Shown piece after piece: positions 52,421 through 62,528 of a DNA stretch of 64,000 nt (its first letter is position 1; the number at the start of each line of letters is the position of its first letter). The position numbers and the translations under genes are program-made. The notes beneath the pieces are model-generated. The model was not told the origin of the DNA. It searched no databases and saw only the letters and a program-made list of their open reading frames with translations. The stretch is from Thioclava indica (GTDB lineage: Bacteria; Pseudomonadota; Alphaproteobacteria; Rhodobacterales; Rhodobacteraceae): NCBI RefSeq assembly GCF_000714545.1, contig NZ_AUNB01000051.1, positions 62,001-126,000 on the forward strand, read 5' to 3'.

Positions 52421-53529
52421 TGCGACTAAGCCCGCTCAACGCCCGCCGCTGGCGCAATTTCAAAACCAATCGCCGCGCGCTTTGGTCGATGATGATCTTT
52501 GGCGTGCTGTTCATTGGCGCGCTGCTGGCCGAGTTCATCGCCAATGACAAACCCATCGTGGTCAACTATCGCGGCCATTACTATTTCCCGATCTACAAGT
52601 TCTATCCCGAGACCGCATTCGGCGGCGACTTCCGCACGCAGGCGATCTATCGCGACCCCGCCGTGCAATGCCTGATCGTGACGGGTGGCAACGAGGCGTG
52701 CTTTGACGACGACCCCGAAGCGGTGATGGCGCAGGCCCAAAAAACGGGCGAGATCGACGGCGAGAAAATCGACAAGGGCTGGATGATCTGGCCGGTGATC
52801 CCTTATAGCTACAACACGATCAACGATGTCGGCACGGCCCCCTCTGCGCCCGACAAGGACCACTGGCTGGGCACCGATGACACCGCGCGCGACGTGCTGG
52901 CGCGGGTGATTTACGGCTTCCGCACCTCGGTGATGTTTGCGCTGATCGTGACGGGGGTCGGATCCCTTATCGGCATATCGGCGGGCGCGGTGCAGGGCTA
53001 TTTCGGCGGCAAGGTCGATCTGCTGTTCCAGCGTATCCTTGAAATCTGGTCCTCGACGCCCTCGCTGTATGTCATCATCATCCTGTTCGCGATTTTGGGG
53101 CGCAGTTTCTGGCTGCTGGTATTCGTGTCGATCCTGTTTGGCTGGCCCGCTTTGGTGGGCGTGGTGCGCGCGGAATTCCTGCGCGCGCGCAATTTCGAAT
53201 ATGTCCGCGCGGCGCGCGCGCTCGGCGTATCGGACCGGGTGATCATGTTCCGCCACATCCTGCCCAATGCGATGGTGGCGACGCTGACAATGCTGCCTTT
53301 CGTGATCACCGGCGCGATCGGGGCGCTGGCATCGCTTGACTACCTCGGCTACGGCTTGCCCAGTTCCGCGCCTTCGCTGGGGGAGCTGGCACTGCAAGGC
53401 AAACAACACCTCAACGCGCCGTGGCTGGCGTTCTCGGCCTTCTTCACCTTCGCGATCATGCTGTCACTTTTGGTCTTTATCTTCGAGGGTATCCGCGACG
53501 CGTTCGACCCCAGAAAGGTGTTTCGATGA
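52417..53529 (+). CDS. yejE: Peptide ABC transporter permease, YejE-like
   Basis: This 370-residue partner permease starts with MMRLSPLNARRWRNFKTNRRALWSMMIFGVLFIGALLAEFIANDKP, the conserved YejE N-terminus. It has a periplasmic loop with YYFPIYKFYPETAFGGDFRTQAIYRDPAVQCLI, then HWLGTDDTARDVLARVIYGFRTSVMFAL and the EAA loop NFEYVRAARALGVSDRVIMFRHILPNAMVATLTMLPF, ending GIRDAFDPRKVF. These are all standard for oligopeptide importers. It overlaps yejF by four bases (ATGA). Confidence 0.93.
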   Translation: MMRLSPLNARRWRNFKTNRRALWSMMIFGVLFIGALLAEFIANDKPIVVNYRGHYYFPIYKFYPETAFGGDFRTQAIYRDPAVQCLIVTGGNEACFDDDPEAVMAQAQKTGEIDGEKIDKGWMIWPVIPYSYNTINDVGTAPSAPDKDHWLGTDDTARDVLARVIYGFRTSVMFALIVTGVGSLIGISAGAVQGYFGGKVDLLFQRILEIWSSTPSLYVIIILFAILGRSFWLLVFVSILFGWPALVGVVRAEFLRARNFEYVRAARALGVSDRVIMFRHILPNAMVATLTMLPFVITGAIGALASLDYLGYGLPSSAPSLGELALQGKQHLNAPWLAFSAFFTFAIMLSLLVFIFEGIRDAFDPRKVFR

Positions 53530-55130
53530 AACCTGTTCTTGAGGTCGAAAACCTGCGTGTGTCGTTTGTGTCCGAGGGGCGGGTGTCGCCTGCGGTCAAG
53601 GGCGTCAGCTTTAGCGTGGGCAATGGCGAAACGGTTGCGCTGGTGGGCGAATCCGGCTCTGGCAAGTCAGTCACCGCACTGTCCACGGTGGCGTTGCTGG
53701 GCGGCAGCGCCCAGGTCGAGGGCTCGATCCGCTATGAGGGGCGCGAGATGATCGGCGCGTCTGAACGCGATCTGATGGCCACGCGCGGCAATGATATCAG
53801 CTTTATCTTTCAAGAGCCGATGACCTCGCTCAACCCGCTGCACACGCTGGAAAAGCAGATCACCGAAAGCCTGTCGCTGCACCAAGGACTGCGCGGCGCG
53901 GCGGCGCGGGCGCGTGTAATCGAACTGCTGGAAAAAGTCGGCATCCCCGATCCCGAAACCCGCTTGGCCGACTACCCCCACCAGCTTTCGGGCGGGCAAC
54001 GCCAGCGCGTGATGATCGCGATGGCGCTGGCCAACGGGCCGGATCTGCTGATCGCGGATGAACCTACGACCGCGCTTGATGTGACGATTCAGGCGCAAAT
54101 CCTTGACCTGCTGGCCGATCTGAAACGCGACATGGGCATGAGCCTGCTATTTATCAGCCATGATCTGGGCGTGGTGCGCCGCATCGCGGATCGGGTTTGC
54201 GTGATGCAACATGGCGAGATCGTCGAGCAAGGCCCGACCGAAGAGATCTTTGCCAATCCGCGCCACCCCTACACCCGCAAACTGCTAGAGGCCGAACCCA
54301 CGGGCCTCGCCGATCCGGTGCCCGAAAACGCCCCCGAAATCGTGCGCACCGAGCATCTCAAAATCTGGTTTCCGATCCAGCGCGGGCTGCTGCGCAAGAC
54401 GGTGGGCCATGTGAAGGCGGTCAATGACGCCTCGCTTTCCGTGCGCGCGGGCGAGACCTTGGGGATCGTGGGCGAAAGCGGGTCGGGCAAGACCACGCTG
54501 GCGCTCGCGATCATGCGGTTGATCGCGTCCGAGGGGCCGATCCTCTATGAAAACGAGGATATCTCGCGCTGGCAGGCGGGGCGATTGCGCGCGCTGCGCC
54601 GCGATATGCAGATCGTGTTTCAAGACCCGTTTGGCAGCCTCAGCCCGCGCCTGACGGTCGAGCAGATCATCGCCGAGGGGCTAACCGTGCATGGTGTTGA
54701 GCCGGGCCGCAACCGGCGCGACATGGTGGCCGAGATCATGACAGAAACCGGCCTTGATCCTGCGATGATGGAACGCTACCCGCATGAGTTTTCCGGCGGC
54801 CAGCGCCAGCGCGTCGCGATTGCGCGCGCGATGATCCTGCGCCCCAAAGTGGTTGTGCTCGACGAGCCGACCTCGGCGCTGGATATGACCGTGCAGGTGC
54901 AAATCGTCGATCTTCTGCGCGATTTGCAGCGTCGTCACGGGCTGGCCTATCTGTTCATCAGCCACGATCTGCGGGTGGTACGCGCGCTGAGCCACAAGAT
55001 CATGGTGATGAAACGTGGCGATGTCGTCGAGGCAGGGCTTGCGCGCGATGTTTTTGCCAATCCGCAAACGGCCTATACCCGCCAGTTGATGGTCGCTGCA
55101 TTGGGCGAGGCGGCACTGGAGAGCGCCTGA
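53526..55130 (+). CDS. yejF: Peptide ABC transporter ATPase with two nucleotide-binding domains, YejF-like
   Basis: This 534-residue protein fuses two ATP-binding cassettes. The first has Walker A GESGSGKS (about residues 40-47), signature [14 protein letters not shown] and Walker [17 protein letters not shown]; the second has GESGSGKT (about 317-324), signature [14 protein letters not shown] and [16 protein letters not shown]. Each ends with the oligopeptide-importer C-terminal region ([28 protein letters not shown] and [24 protein letters not shown]). The ATG at 53526 overlaps the yejE stop; the longer frame from 53421 lies inside yejE. The stop codon is two bases before the glycosyltransferase start. 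Confidence 0.95.
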   Translation: MKPVLEVENLRVSFVSEGRVSPAVKGVSFSVGNGETVALVGESGSGKSVTALSTVALLGGSAQVEGSIRYEGREMIGASERDLMATRGNDISFIFQEPMTSLNPLHTLEKQITESLSLHQGLRGAAARARVIELLEKVGIPDPETRLADYPHQLSGGQRQRVMIAMALANGPDLLIADEPTTALDVTIQAQILDLLADLKRDMGMSLLFISHDLGVVRRIADRVCVMQHGEIVEQGPTEEIFANPRHPYTRKLLEAEPTGLADPVPENAPEIVRTEHLKIWFPIQRGLLRKTVGHVKAVNDASLSVRAGETLGIVGESGSGKTTLALAIMRLIASEGPILYENEDISRWQAGRLRALRRDMQIVFQDPFGSLSPRLTVEQIIAEGLTVHGVEPGRNRRDMVAEIMTETGLDPAMMERYPHEFSGGQRQRVAIARAMILRPKVVVLDEPTSALDMTVQVQIVDLLRDLQRRHGLAYLFISHDLRVVRALSHKIMVMKRGDVVEAGLARDVFANPQTAYTRQLMVAALGEAALESA

Positions 55131-55132
55131 AC

Positions 55133-56353
55133 ATGAAAATCCTGTTCGTTCATCAGAACTTCCCCGGCCAGTTCCCCCATCTCGCGCCAGCGCTGGTGGC
55201 GCGGGGGCATCAGGTGATCGCGCTGACCTCTGAGACGAACAAACGCCCCTCGCCGGTGCGGGTGGTGAAATATCGCAAGCCTGATGAGGTCAAACTTTCT
55301 TCCGGCTTAACCCGGCTTTACGCAAAATCCGCCGAACGAGGCGCGCGCGCCGCCCTTGCCGCACGCCAGTTGCGCGACAAGCACGGCTATGTCCCTGACG
55401 TGATTTTTGGCCATTCCGGCTGGGGTGAAACGCTGTTCCTGCGCGAGGTCTGGCCCGAGGCGCGGCTGCTCGTCTATGCCGAACTAATGTATCGCACGAC
55501 CGGGCTCGATACCGATTTCGACCCGGAATTTGCACGCTCCGGCCTTGAAACGCGTGTGTCTACCGTGGCGCGCTCGGCGCATCTGGTGCAGTCGATGGTG
55601 CAGGCTGATGCGGGGCTGTCGCCCACGCAGTTTCAGGCCGACACCTTCCCCCCCGAGCTGCGCGCCAAAATCACCGTATGCCATGATGGCGTGGATACCG
55701 ACCGGCTTGCGCCGCGCGCGGAGGCCCGTTTCACCGTGCCCGGAACCACGCGCATCTTTCGCCCCGGCGATGAGGTGGTGACGTTTGTGAACCGCTCGCT
55801 TGAACCCTATCGCGGTTTTCACAGCTTTATGCGCGCGCTGCCCGAAGTGCTGGCCGCGCGCCCCAAGGCGCATGTGCTGATCGTGGGGGAAGAGGGGCAA
55901 AGCTATGGTGCCGCGCCCAAGGATGCCAAAAGCTGGAAACAGAAGTTTCTGGCCGAGATCGGCGACCAGCTTGATCTGAACCGCGTGCATTTTCTGGGCC
56001 GCATTCCTTACGCGGATTACGTCAACCTGCTGCATGTCAGCCGCGTGCATGCCTATCTGACCTATCCGTTTGTGCTCAGCTGGTCGCTGATGGAATCGAT
56101 GGCGGCGGGCTGTGCGGTTGTGGCCTCGGATACTGCACCGGTGCGCGAGGTGATCAGTGATGGTGAGACTGGCCGGCTCGTGGAATTCTTTGACATCGCG
56201 GGCTGGTCCAAGGCGCTGATTGACGGGCTGAGCGAGCCTGAAACCTATGCGCCCATGCGCGAGGCCGCGCGTCGTCATATCGTTGAGACCTATGATCTCA
56301 AAACGACCTGCCTGCCGCAGTTGATCGAGTTTGTTGAGGGCGCGGGGCGCTGA
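55133..56353 (+). CDS. Glycosyltransferase family 4 at the end of the yej operon
   Basis: This 406-residue GT-B fold enzyme begins MKILFVHQNFPGQFPHLAPALVARGHQVIAL, a start shared by a bacterial GT4 subgroup. DVIFGHSGWGETLFLREVWPEARLLVYAELMYR lies in the N-terminal domain. The C-terminal nucleotide-sugar domain has EVVTFVNRSLEPYRGFHSFMRALPEVLAARPKAHVLIVGEEG (about residues 220-260), VHFLGRIPYADYVNLLHVSRVHAYLTYPFVLSWSLMESMAAGCAVVASDTAPVREVISDGETGRLVEFFD, with the conserved ES...GxxVV...EV motif. It starts two bases after yejF and is thus co-transcribed with a peptide importer, although it has no evident link to peptide uptake. Its acceptor is unknown. Confidence 0.88.
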   Translation: MKILFVHQNFPGQFPHLAPALVARGHQVIALTSETNKRPSPVRVVKYRKPDEVKLSSGLTRLYAKSAERGARAALAARQLRDKHGYVPDVIFGHSGWGETLFLREVWPEARLLVYAELMYRTTGLDTDFDPEFARSGLETRVSTVARSAHLVQSMVQADAGLSPTQFQADTFPPELRAKITVCHDGVDTDRLAPRAEARFTVPGTTRIFRPGDEVVTFVNRSLEPYRGFHSFMRALPEVLAARPKAHVLIVGEEGQSYGAAPKDAKSWKQKFLAEIGDQLDLNRVHFLGRIPYADYVNLLHVSRVHAYLTYPFVLSWSLMESMAAGCAVVASDTAPVREVISDGETGRLVEFFDIAGWSKALIDGLSEPETYAPMREAARRHIVETYDLKTTCLPQLIEFVEGAGR

Positions 56354-56370
56354 TTGCGGGCAATCAAAAA

Positions 56371-56396
56371 GGGGCGCTTGGTTTCCCAAACGCCCC
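56371..56396 (-). terminator. Terminator of hemN
   Basis: On the minus strand GGGGCGTTTGG and CCAAGCGCCCC pair with one mismatch, followed by TTTTTGATTG. It lies 23 bases after the hemN stop and also just after the plus-strand glycosyltransferase. Confidence 0.8.
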
Positions 56397-56418
56397 ATCC
56401 ATCGCATAAATTCGCGCC

Positions 56419-57774
56419 TCAGATCGCCGAACTATGGCTGGAAGCGGACATGTCATAGGCGTCGAAATTGCGCGCGATCATGCGCGTCAGCGGACGCCCT
56501 TTGACCGGAATGCGCAGCCCGTTCTCGGTCATCTCGACCATATCGCCGAACTGCTCGACACAGCTCAAGAACATCTGCGTCAACTCATGCGGCTTGGCGC
56601 CAAAATCGCGCACCAGCTCATCTGTCTTGACCTCAAAATCCGACATCAAGGCTTCGATCATGCGCCCGCGCAGCTTGTCTTCGGCGGTAAAGACATGCCC
56701 GCGCGCGGTGGAAAACTGCCCTTCGCGGATCGCGCCAGTATGCTTTGACGTGGCCGAGGCATTTTGCGCATACCCCTGTGGGAACCGCGAAATCGACGAG
56801 GCCCCAAGCCCCACCAGCGCTTCGGCCTGATCGTCGGTATAGCCTTGGAAATTGCGCCGAAGCTGGCCGTTTTTCTGCGCCTGTGCCAAGCCATCGGTCG
56901 GCAGGGCGAAGTGATCAATCCCGATTTCGTCATAGCCATCGGCGACAAACAGATCGCGCGCGACTTCGAACAGCTTGAGCCGCTCTTGCGGGGTGGGCAG
57001 GTGGTCAGACGGAATCATCGTCTGACGCCGCGCCATCCACGGCACATGCGCATAGCCATACAGCGCCACGCGATCCGGCCCGAGCGAGAGCAATTGCTGC
57101 ACCGAATTGGCGATCTTGGTGGGGGTCTGATGGGGCAGGCCATAGAGGATATCGGCGTTCAGGCTTTCCACACCGCGCTCGCGGATCATGTCCACCGCGG
57201 CCTTGGTGATATCATAGCTTTGCTCGCGCCCGATGACCTTCTGGATTTGCGGGTCGAAATCCTGAACCCCGATCGAGGCGCGGTTCATTCCCGCGCGTGC
57301 CAGCGCGTCCATGCGCGCGGCGTCGATCTCGTTGGGGTCGATCTCGACCGAGAACTCGGCCCCTTCGCCCATCGGCACCACGTCAAACACCGCATCGGCC
57401 ATGCGCGACATCATATCGGCGGGCATCAGGGTCGGCGTGCCGCCCCCCCAATGCAGCCGCGACAGCGTGACGCCGGGGGCCAGACGCTCGCGCAGCATCT
57501 CCAGTTCCGCCAGCAAAACCTCGGAATAGGCGCGCACCGGTTCATCACTTTGCGTGCCCTGCGTGCGGCAGGCGCAGAACCAGCACAACCTGCGGCAGAA
57601 CGGTACGTGCAGGTAAAGTGAGATAGACCCACCCGCCGGAATCTGCTCGATCCAGCTGGAAAATGTGTCTGGACCAACGCCACCCGCAAAATGCGGTGCC
57701 GTCGGATACGAGGTGTAGCGGGGCACTTTCGCGTCGAAAAGGCCAAGCTTGGCGAGTTGCGATTCCTGTTTCAT
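56419..57774 (-). CDS. hemN: HemN, oxygen-independent coproporphyrinogen III dehydrogenase
   Basis: This radical SAM enzyme decarboxylates coproporphyrinogen III without oxygen, for heme (and bacteriochlorophyll) synthesis under low oxygen. The 451-residue product starts at the ATG at 57774 (MKQESQLAKLGLFDAKVPRYTSYPTAPHF). The cluster-binding motif CRRLCWFC holds C60, C64 and C67, followed by AC and R as in true HemN. HWGGGTPTLMPADMM, FSVEIDPNEIDAARMDALARAGMNRASIGVQDF, and DILYGLPHQTP match the family, and the HemN-specific N- and C-terminal extensions are present, which separates it from HemW. A canonical FNR box (57810-57823) lies directly upstream and fits an activator position. Upstream of the ATG only AAGATAAG resembles a ribosome-binding site. 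Confidence 0.95.
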   Translation of the reverse strand: MKQESQLAKLGLFDAKVPRYTSYPTAPHFAGGVGPDTFSSWIEQIPAGGSISLYLHVPFCRRLCWFCACRTQGTQSDEPVRAYSEVLLAELEMLRERLAPGVTLSRLHWGGGTPTLMPADMMSRMADAVFDVVPMGEGAEFSVEIDPNEIDAARMDALARAGMNRASIGVQDFDPQIQKVIGREQSYDITKAAVDMIRERGVESLNADILYGLPHQTPTKIANSVQQLLSLGPDRVALYGYAHVPWMARRQTMIPSDHLPTPQERLKLFEVARDLFVADGYDEIGIDHFALPTDGLAQAQKNGQLRRNFQGYTDDQAEALVGLGASSISRFPQGYAQNASATSKHTGAIREGQFSTARGHVFTAEDKLRGRMIEALMSDFEVKTDELVRDFGAKPHELTQMFLSCVEQFGDMVEMTENGLRIPVKGRPLTRMIARNFDAYDMSASSHSSAI

Positions 57775-57809
57775 AGACTTATCTTTAGTTGTAAGACCCG
57801 CGAGAGAAA

Positions 57810-57823
57810 TTGACACAGATCAA
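57810..57823. promoter_or_regulatory. FNR box between hemN and fnrL
   Basis: TTGACACAGATCAA matches TTGAT-N4-ATCAA except for one base. Its centre is 42-43 bases from the hemN start and 20 bases before the fnrL start, so it can activate hemN and would repress fnrL. Confidence 0.8.
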
Positions 57824-57836
57824 GACGAAACACCGT

Positions 57837-58583
57837 ATGGCTCATGACGATGTACATCCTGTCTCGCTGAATTGCGGGGACTGTCCGATCCGCCATCGCG
57901 CGGTCTGTGCACGCTGTGATGCCGATGAGATCGATGAGCTTGAGAATATCAAGTATTATCGCAGTTTCGAGGCCGGTCAGACGGTGATCTGGGCGGGCGA
58001 TAAGATGGATTTTGTCGCCTCAATCGTGTCGGGCATTGCCACGTTGACGCAAACGCTGGAAGACGGGCGCACGCAGATGGTGGGGCTGTTGTTGCCCTCT
58101 GATTTCGTGGGGCGTCCGGGGCGCTCGGCGGCGGCTTATAATGTCACCGCGACCACCAACATCCTGATGTGCTGCTTTCGCAAGAAGCCGTTTGAGGAGA
58201 TGATGGAGCGCACGCCCCATATCGCCCAACGCCTATTGCAGATGACGCTGGATGAGCTGGACGCAGCGCGCGAATGGATGCTGCTTTTGGGTCGCAAGAC
58301 CGCGCGCGAAAAGATTGCCTCGCTGCTGTCGATTATCGCGCGGCGTGATGCGTCGATCAAGCCCTTGGCGGGCTCCAATCGGGTCACCTTCGATCTGCCC
58401 CTCACGCGTGAGGCGATGGCCGATTATTTGGGGCTGACGCTGGAAACCGTAAGCCGCCAGATCTCGGCGCTCAAGCGCGACGGGGTGATCGTACTAGAAG
58501 GCAAGCGCCATGTTACCGTGCCCGATATCGACCGGCTTTTGATGGAAGCGGGCGATGACAGCGATGGCGGTTTCCTGATCTAG
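57837..58583 (+). CDS. fnrL: FnrL, oxygen-sensing CRP/FNR family regulator
   Basis: FnrL is the global anaerobic regulator of Rhodobacter-like bacteria; its [4Fe-4S] cluster is destroyed by oxygen. I start it at the ATG at 57837 (248 residues); the frame opens at the FNR box itself. The N-terminal cysteine group LNCGDCPIRHRAVCARC (C13, C16, C24, C27) plus C112 or C113 (NILMCCFRKKPF) can supply four ligands. The cyclic-nucleotide-like barrel is followed by a long dimer helix (MTLDELDAAREWMLLLGRKTAREKIASLL) and the helix-turn-helix DYLGLTLETVSRQISALKRDGVI with E-SR, the residues that read TTGAT. FNR boxes near hemN, uspA, ccoN and ccoG are its probable targets. Confidence 0.93.
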   Translation: MAHDDVHPVSLNCGDCPIRHRAVCARCDADEIDELENIKYYRSFEAGQTVIWAGDKMDFVASIVSGIATLTQTLEDGRTQMVGLLLPSDFVGRPGRSAAAYNVTATTNILMCCFRKKPFEEMMERTPHIAQRLLQMTLDELDAAREWMLLLGRKTAREKIASLLSIIARRDASIKPLAGSNRVTFDLPLTREAMADYLGLTLETVSRQISALKRDGVIVLEGKRHVTVPDIDRLLMEAGDDSDGGFLI

Positions 58584-58790
58584 GGCGCGTTTCGTCCCAA
58601 ACTTCCCGAGTCCAGACGTCTGAATTCCCGCTTCGCTGTGGCTGCCGGTTAAAACCCGCACTGGCGTAGCATCTTGATGCAAGGGAGGCCGGGTGATGTG
58701 CGGGCTCGGGAGATGAAGGTGGTTGCTCTGGCACATTTTATGCGCTGCTCGGCTGAAGGCGCATCGTAAACAGTGCGCGATCAATGAAAA

Positions 58791-58814
58791 AAGGACGCCC
58801 GGGAAGGCGCCCTT
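58791..58814 (-). terminator. Terminator of uspA
   Basis: On the minus strand AAGGGCGCC and GGCGTCCTT pair (one G-T) around a six-base loop, followed by TTTT, 29 bases after the stop codon at 58843. The rest of the 58584-58790 gap shows nothing I can support. Confidence 0.75.
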
Positions 58815-58842
58815 CTGTCTATTCGCAAGTTTTGGCCGGTGC

Positions 58843-59682
58843 TTAATGCGCCATGATCACAGGCACATCGGCCATTTCCAGCATGTGCCGGGTTGCGCCG
58901 CCCAAAATCGCCTCGCGGAACCGCGAATGCCCGTAAGCGCCCATCACCATCGCATCGGCATTGCTGTCAAGAATATGGCGGTTGAGCACATCCGACACGC
59001 GCGGCATCGTTTTCGACAACACCGTCACCTCGGCATTCACACCGTGACGCGCCAGCATCTGGCTGAGCTGACCACCGGGGTCTGAACGCTCGGGCCCATG
59101 CGCGGGTGGGTCGATCACGGTGATATCCACCAGATCGGCAGATTTGAGCACCGGCATCGCGGCACGCACCGCGCGCATCGCCTCATGTGATTGATTCCAC
59201 GCAATAACGACGCGCTTGGCGGGGATGTCGCCATCATAGCCATCGGGGACGATGGCGACGGGCACCTGACCCTCGAACAGGGCGGCTTCGATTGCGGCTT
59301 CCAACTCGGGGCCACGCCCCTCGCCATAAGGCCGCCCCATCAAAACCAGATCGGCAAATCGCGCACGCAGCCCCACAACGGTGGACATCGCCCCGATCTG
59401 CGAGACAACAGTATCCGCGCCCCACCGAATATCTTCGGCGTCCAGGCGCGCGCGCACCGCTTCATTGGCTTTGCGCGCATCATCTTGCGCGCGATCCATC
59501 GTTTCTTGCTGCACGAAAGCTGTCGCGCCCGCGTAATAATAACCCGTCTGGGTGCGATCGATTCCCATGCACAGCACGTCAAGATGCGCATCGCGCCGAC
59601 GTGCCACTGCCACCGCCGCATCCAGCTGCGATTCCGCTGCCTCGGGGTCAGTCACGATCGTTAATATTGTCTTATAGGACAT
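58843..59682 (-). CDS. Universal stress protein, two-domain UspA family
   Basis: This 279-residue protein has two Usp-like halves: MSYKTILTIVTDPEAAESQLDAAVAVARRRDAHLDVLCMGID and a second start at PAKRVVIAWNQSHEAMRAVRAAMPVLKSADLVDITVIDPP. The C-terminal nucleotide-binding motif is SNADAMVMGAYGHSRFREAILGGATRHML (G-2x-G-9x-G-S/T type). Tandem Usp proteins of this kind are common next to fnrL and ccoN in Rhodobacterales. The ATG at 59682 follows GGAGAGTG. A perfect FNR box (59747-59760), centred about 71 bases upstream, would suit activation at -41.5 with a 30-base leader, so induction under low oxygen is likely. Confidence 0.9.
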   Translation of the reverse strand: MSYKTILTIVTDPEAAESQLDAAVAVARRRDAHLDVLCMGIDRTQTGYYYAGATAFVQQETMDRAQDDARKANEAVRARLDAEDIRWGADTVVSQIGAMSTVVGLRARFADLVLMGRPYGEGRGPELEAAIEAALFEGQVPVAIVPDGYDGDIPAKRVVIAWNQSHEAMRAVRAAMPVLKSADLVDITVIDPPAHGPERSDPGGQLSQMLARHGVNAEVTVLSKTMPRVSDVLNRHILDSNADAMVMGAYGHSRFREAILGGATRHMLEMADVPVIMAH

Positions 59683-59746
59683 AGCTCACTCTCCGCGCTT
59701 ACAAATTCCGGTTTCAGAAGAGTAATCCTACCAGATTTGGATCACT

Positions 59747-59760
59747 TTGATACGGATCAA
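59747..59760. promoter_or_regulatory. FNR box near uspA
   Basis: TTGATACGGATCAA is a perfect match to the FNR consensus. It is placed to activate the minus-strand uspA gene, whose start is 65 bases away, and lies 180 bases from ccoN. Confidence 0.85.
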
Positions 59761-59819
59761 GCCCCGTGTTATACAGATCACAAAACTGCGACCAAATAGC
59801 ACAGAGGGGTCGCGAACAT

Positions 59820-59833
59820 TTGATGCAGATCAA
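59820..59833 (+). promoter_or_regulatory. FNR box upstream of ccoN
   Basis: TTGATGCAGATCAA is a perfect match. With its centre 114 bases before the ccoN start, class II activation would give a leader of about 73 bases. Confidence 0.88.
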
Positions 59834-59940
59834 GGCATCGTGCATAGGTACGAGCCAGAAGGACGACAGTCACGCTTTGGGGATTCTCGTTTTTGCGAAG
59901 CCACACCCCAAAGACAAGACACGACGAAGGGACGCACAAA

Positions 59941-61542
59941 ATGTGGGATTATATCAAGCTGATCGCGCTTGGCCTTGTGGCGGTGATTGCCGCCATCGCG
60001 GCTGGCAATGCGCGCGATCTTGCCTATCAGGTGAACGCGGTCGAGATTTTGCTGGCAGCAGCAATCGCGTTTATCTGGGTGCTACGCACCATGGGGACCC
60101 GTCAACCGGCCCCGCAGAACGAGTATTTCGACGGCGTCGTTCGCGCCGGGGTCATCGCCACAACCTTTTGGGGTGTGGTCGGTTTCCTCGTGGCCGTCAT
60201 CATCGCATTTCAGCTAGCCTACCCGTCGCTGAACTTCGAATGGGCGCAAGGCTATATGAACTTCGGCAAGCTTCGCCCGTTGCACACCTCGGCGGTGATT
60301 TTCGCCTTTGGTGGTAACGCGCTGATCGCGTCGAGCTTTTACGTCGTGCAGCGCACCAGCGCCGCGCGTTTGTGGGGCGGTGGCCTAAGCTGGTTCGTGT
60401 TCTGGGGCTGGCAGCTTGTCATCGTCCTTGCCGCAACCGGCTACATCTTGGGCGCAACGCAGTCCAAAGAATACGCCGAGCCGGAATGGGTCGCCGACTG
60501 GCTGATCACCATCGTCTGGGTGAGCTACCTGCTGGTGTTCATGGGCACGATTTTCAAACGCAAAGAACCCCATATCTACGTCGCCAACTGGTTCTACCTG
60601 TCCTTCATCGTGACCATCGCGATGCTGCACTTGGTCAACAACCTCGCCGTGCCGGTGTCGATGTTCAGCTCGAAATCGGTGCAGGTGTTCTCGGGCGTGC
60701 AAGATGCCATGACGCAGTGGTGGTATGGTCATAACGCGGTGGGCTTCTTCCTGACCGCAGGCTTCCTGGGCATGATGTACTACTTCGTGCCGAAACAGGC
60801 CGAGCGCCCGGTTTACAGCTACAAACTGTCGATCGTGCACTTCTGGGCGCTGATCTTCCTGTATATCTGGGCGGGTCCGCACCACTTGCACTACACCGCG
60901 CTGCCCGACTGGGCTGGCACGCTGGGCATGGTGTTCTCGATCATCCTGTGGATGCCCTCCTGGGGTGGCATGATCAACGGCCTGATGACGCTTTCGGGCG
61001 CGTGGGACAAACTGCGCACCGATCCGATCATCCGTATGATGGTGGTGTCGGTCGGCTTTTACGGCATGTCGACCTTTGAAGGCCCGATGATGTCGATCAA
61101 GGCCGTGAACTCGCTGTCGCACTACACCGACTGGACGATCGGTCACGTGCACTCGGGCGCACTGGGCTGGAACGGCATGATCACCTTCGGCACACTCTAC
61201 TTCCTTGTGCCGCGTCTGTGGGCACGTCAGGGTCTGTACTCGCTGAAACTCGTGAGCTGGCACTTCTGGCTCGCCACAATCGGGATCGTTCTTTACGCCT
61301 CCTCGATGTGGGTTGCGGGGATCATGCAAGGTCTGATGTGGCGCGAAGTGGATAGCCAGGGCTTCCTCGTGAACGCCTTCGCCGACACCGTGGCCGCGAT
61401 GCACCCGATGTTCGTGGTGCGGGGCCTGGGTGGGGTTCTGTACCTCGCTGGTGGCATCATCATGGCCTATAACTTGTGGATGACGGTCGCTCGCCAGCCT
61501 CGCGTGGAAACACGCTCGGTTGCCGCCGTGCCGGCAGAATAA
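59941..61542 (+). CDS. ccoN: CcoN, cbb3-type cytochrome c oxidase subunit I
   Basis: CcoN is the catalytic subunit of the high-affinity cbb3 oxidase, with heme b and the heme b3-CuB site. The 533-residue product starts at the ATG at 59941 with GAAGGGACG upstream. It has 12 or more helices. Ligand motifs are [29 protein letters not shown] (heme b His), [27 protein letters not shown] (CuB His and the cross-linked Tyr region typical of cbb3), [17 protein letters not shown] (two CuB His) and [18 protein letters not shown] (heme ligands). It is first in ccoNOQP and acts in the inner membrane, using electrons from cytochrome c such as cytochrome cy. Confidence 0.96.
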   Translation: MWDYIKLIALGLVAVIAAIAAGNARDLAYQVNAVEILLAAAIAFIWVLRTMGTRQPAPQNEYFDGVVRAGVIATTFWGVVGFLVAVIIAFQLAYPSLNFEWAQGYMNFGKLRPLHTSAVIFAFGGNALIASSFYVVQRTSAARLWGGGLSWFVFWGWQLVIVLAATGYILGATQSKEYAEPEWVADWLITIVWVSYLLVFMGTIFKRKEPHIYVANWFYLSFIVTIAMLHLVNNLAVPVSMFSSKSVQVFSGVQDAMTQWWYGHNAVGFFLTAGFLGMMYYFVPKQAERPVYSYKLSIVHFWALIFLYIWAGPHHLHYTALPDWAGTLGMVFSIILWMPSWGGMINGLMTLSGAWDKLRTDPIIRMMVVSVGFYGMSTFEGPMMSIKAVNSLSHYTDWTIGHVHSGALGWNGMITFGTLYFLVPRLWARQGLYSLKLVSWHFWLATIGIVLYASSMWVAGIMQGLMWREVDSQGFLVNAFADTVAAMHPMFVVRGLGGVLYLAGGIIMAYNLWMTVARQPRVETRSVAAVPAE

Positions 61543-61554
61543 GGAGAGGACAGA

Positions 61555-62283
<729 letters not shown>

Positions 62284-62295
62284 GGGAACGCAAAA

Positions 62296-62496
62296 ATGGA
62301 CTATCATATCTTCAGGGAATTCGCGGACAGCTGGTTTCTGATCTTCCTGTTCGTGTTCTTCCTCGGGATTGTGGTCTGGGTCTTTCGGCCCGGCTCGCGC
62401 AAAACCTACGAGGATACGTCCGATATTCCCTTCCGGCATGAAGACAAACCCGCCAGTTCCTCCGATTCCGGTGAAAACCGGGATCGGGGCGAATGA
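62296..62496 (+). CDS. ccoQ: CcoQ, cbb3 oxidase small subunit
   Basis: CcoQ (66 residues) is a one-helix protein that stabilises the oxidase. The helix is FREFADSWFLIFLFVFFLGIVVWVFRPGSRKTYEDTSDIPFRHED, and the motif FRPGSR with YEDTSDIPFR after it is diagnostic. The tail is hydrophilic. It lies 12 bases after ccoO, within the operon. Confidence 0.93.
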   Translation: MDYHIFREFADSWFLIFLFVFFLGIVVWVFRPGSRKTYEDTSDIPFRHEDKPASSSDSGENRDRGE

Positions 62497-62528
62497 CGGC
62501 GCCACGTTAGGTAAGGAGGCGTGGAATT

